A stretch of 64,000 nucleotides of DNA from Ancylobacter oerskovii. Its GTDB lineage: Bacteria; Pseudomonadota; Alphaproteobacteria; Rhizobiales; Xanthobacteraceae. Made by a program: the position numbers and the translations under genes. Position 1 is the first letter of the stretch. Each line of letters starts with the position of its first letter. The notes under the pieces were generated by a model. It was not told the DNA's origin. It saw only the letters and a program-made list of their open reading frames with translations, and searched no databases. The stretch covers positions 310,001 to 374,000 of the forward strand of contig NZ_JAHBGB010000041.1 in the NCBI RefSeq assembly GCF_018390555.1. The letters run 5' to 3'. Below are positions 8,556 through 16,394 of the stretch, piece after piece.

Positions 8556-8963
8556 ATGAGGGCGACCCGGCTGGCGGCACTCCTCCTCCTCGCGGGCATG
8601 CTCCCGATGGCGGCGCTGGCGCAGCCGACCACCGCCTCCCGCCCGCATCTCTATGAGCTGATCAGCCGCGAGCCCTATCGCTCGACCTGGAACCGGCTGA
8701 TCGCGCCGGTGCTGAAGAACGACCGCTGGCTCAAGGGCGCGCGCGGCGTGTGGGTCGTGGTGCCGCCGGCGGTGCTGAACGGCGTGCACGTCAATGTCTA
8801 CGTGCTCTGCAAGCCGACCGGCTGCGCGCATGGCCGGATTAGCGCCATCTTCGAGGCCGGCGGGCACCGGGCCTATGGCGCCTTCCTCAACGCCGCGGGC
8901 ACGCAGATCCTCGGCTCGCCTCCCGCCGCCGAGCAAAGGGCGCTGCTGACGGCGCTGCGTTAG
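8556..8963 (+). CDS. Secreted Ivy-like (inhibitor of vertebrate lysozyme family) protein
   Basis: About 135 residues with a Sec signal peptide (RATRLAALLLLAGMLPMAALA, cleaved near residue 22). The mature part contains CKPTGC within VNVYVLCKPTGCAHGR, which resembles the disulfide-bounded CKPHDC loop that Ivy proteins insert into the lysozyme active site. It also has the typical WVVVPPA and AYGAFL strands. Members inhibit C-type lysozyme in the periplasm. The HD pair of the canonical loop is replaced by TG, so inhibitory activity is uncertain. The ATG at 8556 is preferred over 8544 because AGGGG lies five bases upstream. Confidence 0.65.
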   Translation: MRATRLAALLLLAGMLPMAALAQPTTASRPHLYELISREPYRSTWNRLIAPVLKNDRWLKGARGVWVVVPPAVLNGVHVNVYVLCKPTGCAHGRISAIFEAGGHRAYGAFLNAAGTQILGSPPAAEQRALLTALR

Positions 8964-8978
8964 CGGCAGGCGACGCGA

Positions 8979-9596
8979 TCAGCTGCCGGCCGGCGCCGGC
9001 GCGGCGATGGCCTTCTCGATCTCCGGCAGCAGGCGGTCGCGCAGGCCGTCGGCATCGATCGGGCCGACATATTTGTAGGCGATGCGGCCGTCGCGGCCGA
9101 TGACGAAGGTCTCGGGCACGCCATAGACGCCCCATTCGATGGCCGCGCGGCCATTGGCGTCCACCCCCACCGCGGCATAGGGATTGCCGAAGGTGCCGAG
9201 GAAGCGGCGCGCATTGCCGGCATCGTCCTTGTAGTTGAGGCCGACGAGGCGGAAGCCCGGCATCTGCGACAGCTGCACCAGGTAAGGATGCTCGTCGCGG
9301 CAGGGCACGCACCAGGAGGCGAAGACGTTGAGCACGGTGACACCGCCCTTGCCGACCGATCCGGCGGGCAGGCCGGGCACCGGGGCGCCCGCGCGCGCCA
9401 GGCCGTCGAGCGGCGGCAGATCGAGCGTCGGGGCCGGGTGGCCGATCAGCGCCGAGGGCAGGCGGGCGGGATCGCCGGAGAACAGCCGGCCATAGAACAG
9501 CGCCGCCAGCGCCAGGAACAGCACCAGCGGCACGAGGAGCAGCAGGCGCCGGCGCAGCGGCGAACCTTGGGCGACGGCCGCGGGATCATCGGCCAT
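8979..9596 (-). CDS. ccmG: Cytochrome c maturation thioredoxin-like protein CcmG/DsbE
   Basis: A 205-residue membrane-anchored periplasmic thioredoxin that keeps apocytochrome c (or CcmH) cysteines reduced for haem attachment. There is one transmembrane helix at about residues 16-36. The redox site is WCVPC with Cys96 and Cys99, and cis-proline is in GVPETFVIG. The start codon overlaps the last 11 bases of ccmD in another frame, so translation is coupled. It forms an operon with ccmC and ccmD. Confidence 0.93.
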   Translation of the reverse strand: MADDPAAVAQGSPLRRRLLLLVPLVLFLALAALFYGRLFSGDPARLPSALIGHPAPTLDLPPLDGLARAGAPVPGLPAGSVGKGGVTVLNVFASWCVPCRDEHPYLVQLSQMPGFRLVGLNYKDDAGNARRFLGTFGNPYAAVGVDANGRAAIEWGVYGVPETFVIGRDGRIAYKYVGPIDADGLRDRLLPEIEKAIAAPAPAGS

Positions 9597-9762
9597 CGCC
9601 GGTTCCCGTATTGGAGCGACGGCGGATGCCGCGTGCTTCCATGGCCGCGAGCTGGCGGCGGACCGCGCGGCCGTCGAACAGGATCCACAAGGCCAGCAGC
9701 GCGATGGAGACGGCGCTCGCCCCATAGGCGGCGGCGATGAAGAAGGCGTGGGTGTCGGCCAT
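9586..9762 (-). CDS. ccmD: Haem exporter subunit CcmD
   Basis: A 58-residue single-helix membrane protein, too short for many gene finders: MADTHAFFIAAAYG, then a helix at about residues 10-28 ending ALWILFDGRAVRRQL, then a basic tail. This is the CcmD pattern (aromatic/His N-terminus, one helix, positive C-terminus). CcmD is needed to release holo-CcmE from the CcmABC complex. It lies between ccmC and ccmG and overlaps ccmG by 11 bases (9586-9596). Confidence 0.88.
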   Translation of the reverse strand: MADTHAFFIAAAYGASAVSIALLALWILFDGRAVRRQLAAMEARGIRRRSNTGTGDGR

Positions 9763-9787
9763 GTCGTTTTCGCCCTGAATGGTTCGT

Positions 9788-10522
9788 CTAGGCGTGCACG
9801 GCTTCGGCGGCGGTGCGCGCTTCCAGCGTCCTGAGGCGCCGGCGCAGGATCTCGGTGCGCATGGCGGCGAGATGCAGCGTCAGCATCAGCAGGGTGAAGC
9901 CCAGCGCGGTGGCGAAGAGCGGCCACAGCAGGCTCGGATGAATGCTCGGCCCGCCCATGCGGAACACCGAGGCCGGCTGGTGCAGCGTGTTCCACCAGTC
10001 GACCGAGAACTTGACGATCGGCACGTTGATGAACCCCACCAGCGTCAGCACCGCGCAGGCGCGGCCGGCCTGGTTGGGATCGTCGATCGCCGAGCGCAGC
10101 GCCAGCAGGCCGAGATAGAGCAGCAGCAGCACCAGCATCGAGGTGAGGCGCGCATCCCAGACCCAATAGGTGCCCCACATCGGCCGGCCCCACAGCGAGC
10201 CGGTGAGCAGGCACAGAAAGGCGAACAGCGCGCCGATCGGCACCAGCGCCTTGTGGGCGACGTCGGCCAGCGGATGCCGCCACACCAATATGCCGAGCGA
10301 GGAGAGCGCGAGCAGCGAATAGCCGAGCATGGCGAGCCAGGCGAAGGGCACATGGATGTACATGATGCGCACCGTCTCGCCCTGCTGGTAGTCGGCCGGC
10401 GCGCGGAAGGCGAGCACGAAGCCGATGCCGAGGGTGACGGCGGCGGCCCCCGCGAGCCATGGCAGCACCCGCCCGGAGAGGGCGAGGAAACGGGTGGGGT
10501 TCGCGAGATCCATCAGCGCCAT
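9788..10522 (-). CDS. ccmC: Haem exporter / cytochrome c-type biogenesis protein CcmC
   Basis: A 244-residue integral membrane protein with six predicted helices that loads haem onto the chaperone CcmE. The tryptophan-rich WWD motif is at about 111-124 (WGRPMWGTYWVWDARLTS). The flanking haem-ligand histidines are His57 (MYIHVPFAW) and His181 (WWNTLHQPAS). First gene of a minus-strand ccmC-ccmD-ccmG set. An ATG at 10513 (residue 4) is an alternative start. ccmA and ccmB, usually immediately upstream, are not in this window. Confidence 0.95.
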   Translation of the reverse strand: MALMDLANPTRFLALSGRVLPWLAGAAAVTLGIGFVLAFRAPADYQQGETVRIMYIHVPFAWLAMLGYSLLALSSLGILVWRHPLADVAHKALVPIGALFAFLCLLTGSLWGRPMWGTYWVWDARLTSMLVLLLLYLGLLALRSAIDDPNQAGRACAVLTLVGFINVPIVKFSVDWWNTLHQPASVFRMGGPSIHPSLLWPLFATALGFTLLMLTLHLAAMRTEILRRRLRTLEARTAAEAVHA

Positions 10523-10917
10523 GGGGCGGTTCTAATCTGCCCCGCGCGGCCCGGCAACACGGCGGGGGTGCGGCGGAACGCGGCGGAACGCGGATGTGAA
10601 CGCCCCGCGCCGGCGGTGGCGGGGATCGCCCGCCGCGCCCCGGGCCTGCCCGCCCCCCGGGGAGGGCGCCCGGACGGGGATGCTTCCACAAGGGCAGCGT
10701 GAGCGGAGGTCGGGTATCGCGTAAGGTCAAGTGGTAAAAAGGAAAACGTCGAAATGGACCCCGGGCTTGAGCTTCCGGGCGGCTGGTGGCATCAGGGAGC
10801 GCGGCCGACCGGCCCGTCGTCTGTAACGTCGTCGTGAAACCCGTCCCCCGCGCCATGTCCGGGCCACATCCGCCCGCTTGAACGGCGCCTCGATTCGAGG
10901 CTGGAGATTCGACACCC
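10523..10917. other. Intergenic region between divergent ccmC and the DUF930 gene
   Basis: 395 bases without a supported gene. It holds a direct repeat of GCGGAACGCG (10572-10596 area) and a very GC-rich stretch with short self-complementary segments at 10600-10680. An A-rich island at 10735-10750 (GGTAAAAAGGAAAACG) probably belongs to the promoter of the plus-strand gene. No convincing -35/-10 pair was found. Confidence 0.5.
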
Positions 10918-11316
10918 GTGAAACGCGTCGCCTTCATCGCGCTTGCGCTCGCCGCTTCCGCTGCCCTGCCGCCGGCAGGCGCCCAGGCCAAGACCACCGA
11001 CGAGCAGATGCTGATGCTCGACCCGGCCGCCCGGGTGGAGCAGCGCTGCAATTCGCGTGGCATGGGCGAGATCGGGCGCGAGCAGAAGGGCATGCATCCC
11101 GACGAGCTGGTCGCCTATGCCTATGCCAACACCAAGCTTTCCGGCCAGCACCTCGTCGCGCCCGGCGCGGCGGTGCGGAGCGGCGGCACCTGGTATCACC
11201 TGTCCTATGCCTGCGAGACCGCCAATGACGGGATGGACATCAAGTCCTTCTCCTACAAGCTGGGCGCCGCGATCCCCCGCTCGGAATGGGACGCGCATTA
11301 CCTGGTGGCGCCGTAG
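10918..11316 (+). CDS. DUF930 domain-containing secreted protein
   Basis: A 132-residue exported protein of unknown function. It has a Sec signal peptide (KRVAFIALALAASAALPPAGAQA), then the DUF930 pattern: MLMLDPAARVEQRCNSRGM, HLVAPGAAVRSGGTWYHLS and SKSFSYKLG-like blocks, with two cysteines that probably form a periplasmic disulfide. The family is typical of Rhizobiales. A start codon directly after TTCGACACCC lacks a strong ribosome-binding site. Monocistronic by context. Confidence 0.78.
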   Translation: MKRVAFIALALAASAALPPAGAQAKTTDEQMLMLDPAARVEQRCNSRGMGEIGREQKGMHPDELVAYAYANTKLSGQHLVAPGAAVRSGGTWYHLSYACETANDGMDIKSFSYKLGAAIPRSEWDAHYLVAP

Positions 11317-11678
11317 GGAGCGGTCATTCCCGGCGCCGAGGCCGCCCGACGCATCGTCATGCCCGGGCTTGGCCGGGCATCCACGTCTCGGGCCGGGTGC
11401 GCCGGCTGAAGCGAAGGCGTAGATGGCCGGGCCAAGCCCGGCCATGACGGCGGCTGGGGCGACACGGGAGACGGCCAAGCCCTCCGCGACGGCCCTGTCC
11501 GCCGCCGGTTTCCTTGACTTCGCCGCACTCGGCCTGTAGACGACGCCATTCTCGCAACGATCCGCGAGCCGTCCCGCCGCCCGGCCCCCGAGGCCGGAGG
11601 TCCACGCCCGACAGCGCGATGCGCCCTCGGGCGTTTTCGGCTTGCGTGGTCTTCGGCGTGAAGATGGAGCCCGGACGC
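11317..11678. other. Intergenic region before ffh with a REP-like inverted pair
   Basis: 362 bases. It contains two oppositely oriented copies of a palindromic unit (11355-11388 and 11419-11450) described as a separate repeat. The remainder up to ffh carries no supported gene. In-frame codons upstream of ffh are Arg/Pro-rich and unlike protein. An in-frame ATG at 11664 is a possible alternative ffh start. Confidence 0.5.
11355..11450. repeat. REP-like palindromic repeat, head-to-head pair
   Basis: Unit pattern GTCATGCCCGGGCTTGGCC-GGGCATCCACG at 11355-11388, and its inverted relative (ATGGCCGGGCCAAGCCCGG-CCATGACGG) at 11419-11450. Each unit forms a hairpin with arms of 8 to 12 bp. Similar units recur at 13241-13385, 13830-13920, 19640-19672 (partial) and 50161-50253. 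Confidence 0.8.
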
Positions 11679-13220
11679 ATGTTCGATTCACTGAGCGACC
11701 GCCTTGGCGGCATACTCGACCGGCTGAAGAAGCGCGGCGCCCTCACCGAGGCCGACGTCGGCGAGGCCATGCGCGAGGTGCGCCGGGCGCTGATCGAGGC
11801 CGACGTGGCGCTCGACGTGGTGCGCTCGTTCACCGACAAGGTGCGCACCCGCGCGGTCGGCGCCGAGGTGGTGAAGTCGGTCACTCCCGGCCAGATGGTG
11901 GTGAAGATCGTCCATGACGAGCTCGTCGCCATGCTCGGCTCGGACGCCAAGCCGATCGACCTCGAGGCCGCCCCGCCGGTGCCGGTGCTGATGGTCGGCC
12001 TGCAGGGCTCGGGCAAGACCACTTCCACCGCCAAGATCGCCCGCCGCCTGAAGGACCGGGCCGGCCGCAAGGTGCTGATGGCCTCGCTCGACACCCGCCG
12101 CCCGGCGGCGATGGAGCAGCTCGCCACGCTCGGCAAGCAGGTCTCCGTCGACACGCTGCCGATCGTCGCCGGCCAGAGCGCCGTGCAGATCGCGCGTCGC
12201 GCGATGGAAGCGGCAAGGCTCGGCGGCTTCGACGTGGTGATGCTCGACACCGCCGGCCGCGTCACCCTCGACGAGGCGCTGATGGCCGAGGTGGCCGAGG
12301 TGAAGGCCGCGACCGGCCCGCACGAGGTGCTGCTGGTCGCCGACAGCCTCACCGGCCAGGACGCGGTCAACACCGCCAAGGCCTTCGACGCCCGCGTCGG
12401 CCTGACCGGCATCGTGCTGACCCGTGCCGACGGCGACGGGCGCGGCGGCGCCGCGCTGTCCATGCGCGCGGTTACCGGCAAGCCGATCAAGCTGGTCGGC
12501 ACCGGCGAGAAGATGGATGCGCTGGAGGATTTCGATCCCCGCCGCATCGCCGGCCGTATCCTCGGCATGGGCGACGTCGTCTCGCTCGTCGAGAAGGCGG
12601 TGGAGAACATCGACGCCGAAAAGGCGATGGCCGCCGCCGAGCGGATGCGCAAGGGCAATTTCGATCTCGAAGACCTGCGCATGCAGCTCGAGCAGATGGA
12701 GAAGCTCGGCGGCCTCGGCGGGCTGATGGGCATGTTGCCCGGCATCGGCAAGCTGAAGAACCAGATGGCCAATGCCAATCTCGACGACAAGGTGATCCGG
12801 CGCCAGAAGGCGATCATCGATTCGATGACGAAGAAAGAGCGGCGCAACCCGAAGCTGCTCGACGCCTCGCGCCGCAAGCGCATCGCCGCCGGTTCCGGCA
12901 CCAAGGTCGAGGACGTCAACAAGCTGATGAAAATGCACCGCCAGATGGCGGACATGATGAAGGCGATGGGCGCCTCCGCCGGCGGCAAGCGCGGCGGACC
13001 GATGGCCGGCCTCGCCAACATGTTCGGCCTGGGTGGCGGCATGCCCAAGCCCGAGGACCTCGCCAAGCTCGCCGAGAAGATGCCCGGCGGCCTGGGCGGC
13101 GGCGGGCTCCCCGCGAAATTCCCCGGCAATCTTCCCGGTCTTCCGGGCGGGATGCCGGGCCTCGGCAACAAGCCGGGCGGGCTTCCGGGCCTGCCGGGCT
13201 TCCCGCCGAAGAAGAAGTGA
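11679..13220 (+). CDS. ffh: Signal recognition particle protein Ffh
   Basis: A 513-residue SRP54-type GTPase that binds signal peptides on the ribosome and delivers inner-membrane proteins to FtsY. The N domain is at about residues 1-85. The G domain has the P-loop GLQGSGKT at 107-114, DTRRPAAMEQL, LDTAGR and TRADGDGRGGAA. The methionine-rich M domain starts at about 330. The last 70 residues are a Gly/Pro/Leu tail, longer than the 453-residue E. coli protein but usual in alphaproteobacteria. It heads the ffh-rpsP-rimM-trmD-rplS cluster, although REP-like repeats separate the first genes. Confidence 0.97.
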   Translation: MFDSLSDRLGGILDRLKKRGALTEADVGEAMREVRRALIEADVALDVVRSFTDKVRTRAVGAEVVKSVTPGQMVVKIVHDELVAMLGSDAKPIDLEAAPPVPVLMVGLQGSGKTTSTAKIARRLKDRAGRKVLMASLDTRRPAAMEQLATLGKQVSVDTLPIVAGQSAVQIARRAMEAARLGGFDVVMLDTAGRVTLDEALMAEVAEVKAATGPHEVLLVADSLTGQDAVNTAKAFDARVGLTGIVLTRADGDGRGGAALSMRAVTGKPIKLVGTGEKMDALEDFDPRRIAGRILGMGDVVSLVEKAVENIDAEKAMAAAERMRKGNFDLEDLRMQLEQMEKLGGLGGLMGMLPGIGKLKNQMANANLDDKVIRRQKAIIDSMTKKERRNPKLLDASRRKRIAAGSGTKVEDVNKLMKMHRQMADMMKAMGASAGGKRGGPMAGLANMFGLGGGMPKPEDLAKLAEKMPGGLGGGGLPAKFPGNLPGLPGGMPGLGNKPGGLPGLPGFPPKKK

Positions 13221-13240
13221 CGACCCCGTGAATCTGAACA

Positions 13241-13385
13241 CCGTCATGGCCGGGCCTGGCCCGGCCATCCACGCCTTCCCCTGCGCAAGACGTGGATCCC
13301 CGGAACTCGGGTTCTCCCGAATTCCGCTCGTGCGGAACCGAAGTCGGCAGTCGCCGGCTTCGGGCCAAGCCCGGGGATGACGACG
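13241..13385. repeat. REP-like palindromic repeats between ffh and rpsP
   Basis: Unit at 13241-13277 (CCGTCATGGCCGGGCCTGGC, continuing CCGGCCATCCACG), then a second composite unit from GACGTGGATCCCCGG (about 13289) to CCCGGGGATGACGACG (about 13385). Same family as 11355-11450. Such palindromes in an mRNA can stabilise the upstream message or attenuate transcription. Confidence 0.8.
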
Positions 13386-13426
13386 TAAACCGAAGACCGA
13401 ACTTAAATACCTGAAAGGAAAGACCA

Positions 13427-13786
13427 ATGTCCCTGAAGATCCGTCTCGCCCGCGGTGGCGCCAAGAAGCGTCCCTATTACCGCATCGTCGTCGCCGATTC
13501 GCGCTCCCCGCGCGATGGCCGCTTCATCGAGAAGATCGGCACCTTCGACCCGCTGAAGCCGAAGGACGCCGCTGACCGCTTCACCCTCGACGTCGAGAAG
13601 GCCAAGGCCTGGCTCGCCAAGGGCGCCCAGCCGACCGACCGCGTTGCCCGCTTCCTCGATTCGCTGGACGTGGTGAAGCGCGAGGCGCGCAACAACCCCG
13701 AGAAGGCCGTGCCCGGCAAGAAGGCCCAGGAGCGCGCCGCCGCTGCCGCCAAGGCCGCCGAAGCCGCCGCCGCTCCGACCGAGTGA
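13427..13786 (+). CDS. rpsP: 30S ribosomal protein bS16
   Basis: A 119-residue small-subunit protein. The N-terminal [27 protein letters not shown] block and [15 protein letters not shown] are diagnostic. The C-terminal 30 residues are an Ala/Lys-rich extension common in alphaproteobacteria. GAAAGGAA lies just before the ATG. It precedes rimM, the factor that matures the 30S head, though a REP-like pair separates them. Confidence 0.97.
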   Translation: MSLKIRLARGGAKKRPYYRIVVADSRSPRDGRFIEKIGTFDPLKPKDAADRFTLDVEKAKAWLAKGAQPTDRVARFLDSLDVVKREARNNPEKAVPGKKAQERAAAAAKAAEAAAAPTE

Positions 13787-13829
13787 GCCGATCGTCGCGG
13801 GTGATCCCCGAGACGTCTGCACTGGGAGC

Positions 13830-13920
13830 ACCGTCATGCCCGGCCTCGTGCCGGGCATCCACGTCTTCCGACCGCCGCTGGGCCGTCGTGGATGGCCGGG
13901 ACACGCCCGGCCATGACGAT
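13830..13920. repeat. REP-like palindromic pair between rpsP and rimM
   Basis: CCGTCATGCCCGGCCTCGTG then CCGGGCATCCACG at 13830-13863, and the inverted ATGGCCGGGACACGCCCGGC-CATGACG at about 13891-13918. Same family as the copies around ffh. Confidence 0.8.
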
Positions 13921-13983
13921 TGCCCCGGTGGGGAGCATGATGCGCTGGTACGCCGGCTCTCACTTCAGGAAGAGACCAGATCC

Positions 13984-14538
13984 ATGCCCAACGATCGCGT
14001 TCTCCTTGCCCGCATCGGCGCACCGCATGGCGTGCGCGGCGAGGTGCGCCTGTTCGTCTTCGCCGAAGGCCCCGAGTCGTTGCTCGACTACGGCCCGCTG
14101 ACCGACGAGACCGGCAAGCGCCGTTTCGAGATCGTGGCGATGCGTCCGGCCAAGGAGCATTTCGTCGCCCGGCTCAAGGGCGTCGACAGCCGTGAGGCCG
14201 CCGAGGCGTTGACCAATGTCGGCCTGCATGTCGCCCGCGACCTCCTGCCGGCGCCGGAGGACGAGGACGATTTCTACCATACCGACCTGATCGGCCTCGC
14301 CGCGGTGACCGCCGAAGGCGAGAGCTTCGGCCGGGTCGTGGCGGTGCATGATTTCGGCGCCGGCGACATATTGGAGATCGCCCGCGCGGCGGAGGACGGC
14401 AAGCCCGCCGGCACGGTGATGCTGCCCTTCACCAAGGCGGCGGTGCCGGTGGTCGACATTGCCGGCGGCCGCGTCGTGGTCGAGCCCGGCGAATGGGCCG
14501 AGGCGGCAGCGAAGCCCGACGACGCCGACGAAAGCTAG
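13984..14538 (+). CDS. rimM: Ribosome maturation factor RimM
   Basis: A 184-residue factor that binds uS19 and supports maturation of the 30S head. The N-terminal RimM domain shows [17 protein letters not shown] and [17 protein letters not shown]. The C-terminal PRC-barrel part shows [21 protein letters not shown] and [15 protein letters not shown]. The ATG at 13984 follows AGGAAGAGA. trmD starts five bases after its stop codon. Confidence 0.96.
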   Translation: MPNDRVLLARIGAPHGVRGEVRLFVFAEGPESLLDYGPLTDETGKRRFEIVAMRPAKEHFVARLKGVDSREAAEALTNVGLHVARDLLPAPEDEDDFYHTDLIGLAAVTAEGESFGRVVAVHDFGAGDILEIARAAEDGKPAGTVMLPFTKAAVPVVDIAGGRVVVEPGEWAEAAAKPDDADES

Positions 14539-14543
14539 CCGCC

Positions 14544-15299
14544 ATGACCGCCTCGACGGCCGGCTGGCGCGCCTCGATCATCACCATCTTTCCCGACATG
14601 TTTCCCGGGCCGCTCGGCCTGTCGCTCGCCGGGCGGGCGCTCGGCCAGGGCTCCTGGGCGCTCGATACCGTCGATCCGCGCGACGGCGCCACGGACCGCC
14701 ATCGCTCGGTCGACGATACCCCGGCCGGCGGCGGGCCGGGCATGGTGATGCGCGTCGACGTGCTGGCCCGCGCGGTGGACATCGCCGCCCCCGAGGGGGA
14801 CACCCGTCCGCGCTTGCTGATGACCCCGCGCGGCAAGCCGCTGACGCAGGCCCGCGTGCGCGAGCTGGCGGCCGGGGAGGGGGTGGTGGTGGTCTGCGGC
14901 CGCTTCGAGGGCGTGGACGACCGGCTGGTGGCGGCTCGGGGCCTGGAAGAGGTCAGCGTCGGCGACGTGGTGCTGTCCGGCGGCGAGATCGGCGCGCTGG
15001 TGCTGCTCGACGCCTGCGTGCGGCTGTTGCCCGGCGTGATGGGCCATCCCGACTCCGGCACCGAGGAGAGCTTTTCCGCCGGCCTGCTGGAATATCCGCA
15101 ATATACGCGGCCGCAGAGCTTCGAGGGGCGGGAGATCCCGGCCATCCTGTCGAGCGGCGATCATGCGAAGGTGGCGCGCTGGCGCCGCGAGCAGGCCGAG
15201 GAGGCGACGCGCGAGCGCCGGCCGGACCTGTGGGCGGCCTACGCCTCGGCCCTGCCGCATGACGGACGAATGACGAAGAAGCGCCCGCCGCGCGAATAA
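14544..15299 (+). CDS. trmD: tRNA (guanine-N1)-methyltransferase TrmD
   Basis: A 251-residue SPOUT methyltransferase that makes m1G37 in tRNAs reading CNN and some other codons, preventing +1 frameshifting. The trefoil-knot SAM site is visible: [34 protein letters not shown], and [19 protein letters not shown]. The C-terminal [12 protein letters not shown] and WRREQ segments, which bind tRNA, are intact. Five bases after rimM, so translational coupling is likely. Confidence 0.97.
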   Translation: MTASTAGWRASIITIFPDMFPGPLGLSLAGRALGQGSWALDTVDPRDGATDRHRSVDDTPAGGGPGMVMRVDVLARAVDIAAPEGDTRPRLLMTPRGKPLTQARVRELAAGEGVVVVCGRFEGVDDRLVAARGLEEVSVGDVVLSGGEIGALVLLDACVRLLPGVMGHPDSGTEESFSAGLLEYPQYTRPQSFEGREIPAILSSGDHAKVARWRREQAEEATRERRPDLWAAYASALPHDGRMTKKRPPRE

Positions 15300-15369
15300 C
15301 GCATGACAAGCCCGCCGACTTGGCGTATAGGGCCCGCCATCACTGTTCCAACTGAAAACAGCAAGAAGC

Positions 15370-15402
15370 GGACGGCCGGTGGCCGGCCTTGTCCGTGAGA
15401 GG
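15370..15402 (+). promoter_or_regulatory. Hairpin leader directly before the rplS ribosome-binding site
   Basis: GGAC-GGCCGG (15370-15379), loop TGG, CCGGCC (15383-15388), TT bulge, GTCC (15391-15394), then the GAGAGG Shine-Dalgarno at 15397-15402. Ten base pairs end three bases before the ribosome-binding site, with no T-tract. It could reduce or tune rplS translation, for instance by autoregulation, but that is inference. Confidence 0.4.
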
Positions 15403-15409
15403 TGATATC

Positions 15410-15817
15410 ATGGTCGACATTATCCAGCAGCTCGACAACGAGCAGATCGAGAAGCTCTCTGCCGTCAAGCAGATCCCGGACTTCCAGCCCGGCGACACCG
15501 TCATCGTGAACGTGAAGGTGAAGGAAGGCGAGCGCTCGCGCGTTCAGGCCTATGAAGGCGTGGTGATCGCCCGTTCCGGCGGCGGCATCAACGAGAACTT
15601 CACCGTCCGCAAGATTTCCTATGGCGAAGGCGTCGAGCGCGTGTTCCCGCTCTATTCGCCGAATATCGACAGCCTCAAGGTTGTCCGTCGCGGCAAGGTG
15701 CGTCGCGCGAAGCTCTATTACCTGCGCGACCGTCGCGGCAAGTCGGCGCGTATCGCCGAGCGCCAGGACAAGAACGCCGGCAAGGGCAAGAAGGACGCGC
15801 CGGTCGCCGCCGAGTGA
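15410..15817 (+). CDS. rplS: 50S ribosomal protein bL19
   Basis: A 135-residue large-subunit protein at the 30S-50S interface. Diagnostic blocks are [23 protein letters not shown] (start of domain), [35 protein letters not shown] and [12 protein letters not shown] Lys/Ala-rich tail of about 20 residues follows. Last gene of the cluster, terminated by the hairpin at 15851-15879. Confidence 0.97.
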   Translation: MVDIIQQLDNEQIEKLSAVKQIPDFQPGDTVIVNVKVKEGERSRVQAYEGVVIARSGGGINENFTVRKISYGEGVERVFPLYSPNIDSLKVVRRGKVRRAKLYYLRDRRGKSARIAERQDKNAGKGKKDAPVAAE

Positions 15818-16124
15818 CCCGCTGACTTCGATCGAACGGAACAGACGGAAAGGCCGGGGCATGTCCCCGGCTTTTTTGTTGGGCGCGGCGGCGGGTGGTC
15901 GTTCGCATGCCCGCCCGTCAGATGCACGGGCCGCCGCGGGCCTCGACCTGCGAACCTCGCTCCGCGGGGCTCTGACCAGTCTGGTGTCGATCCGGTGGTG
16001 AGAGGGCGGCGATCCTCCGCCGGATGTGCGGCTTGCCGCCGCTCGGGGCGCGCGGATATCGCGGGGGCAGGGGCAGTCGGGGGGGCGGCGACTTCGGGCG
16101 CGGCGGTGCCGAAGGGCGATCCGG
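15818..16124. other. Intergenic region after rplS
   Basis: 307 bases. Apart from the rplS terminator I see no gene, promoter or repeat. The sequence is GC-rich, and its open frames in both directions lack ribosome-binding sites and have an Arg/Ala-rich composition. Confidence 0.5.
15851..15879 (+). terminator. Intrinsic terminator after rplS
   Basis: Stem GCCGGGG / CCCCGGC around a CATGT loop, followed by TTTTTTGTT. Confidence 0.9.
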
Positions 16125-16394
16125 TTAGCAGTCCTTGATATGCCGCACCTTGGTACGGGTCTGCTGCTCGACGATCAGTGCGCCGTCGCCGAGCACGGCG
16201 GCCTGCATCACCGTGGCGAAATCCGGCTGGCGCTTCATAGGGCAGGTGATCAGCGCGGTTTCCACCCTCTCGACTTTCTCTACCGGCCGGATGGCGGCGA
16301 GGTCGACACGGGTGCGGCTCTCCAGCGCCACCGCCATGATGCCGAAGGCGACGATCAGGGCGAAATCGCTCGGGCGCAGAGCGGCGAGGTTCAT
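16125..16394 (-). CDS. Hypothetical protein with one N-terminal hydrophobic segment
   Basis: An 89-residue protein that I do not recognise. A hydrophobic stretch at about residues 11-25 (FALIVAFGIMAVALE) could be a membrane anchor or uncleaved signal. The remainder is soluble, with Cys52 and a terminal Cys89. The start is well supported by GAAGAGGGA before the ATG. Monocistronic, divergent from the leuC region. Confidence 0.6.
   Translation of the reverse strand: MNLAALRPSDFALIVAFGIMAVALESRTRVDLAAIRPVEKVERVETALITCPMKRQPDFATVMQAAVLGDGALIVEQQTRTKVRHIKDC

Noticed and set aside
11688..13427. A 579-codon minus-strand open frame over ffh
   Set aside because: Antisense to a complete ffh gene; repetitive Gly/Leu/His/Arg composition.
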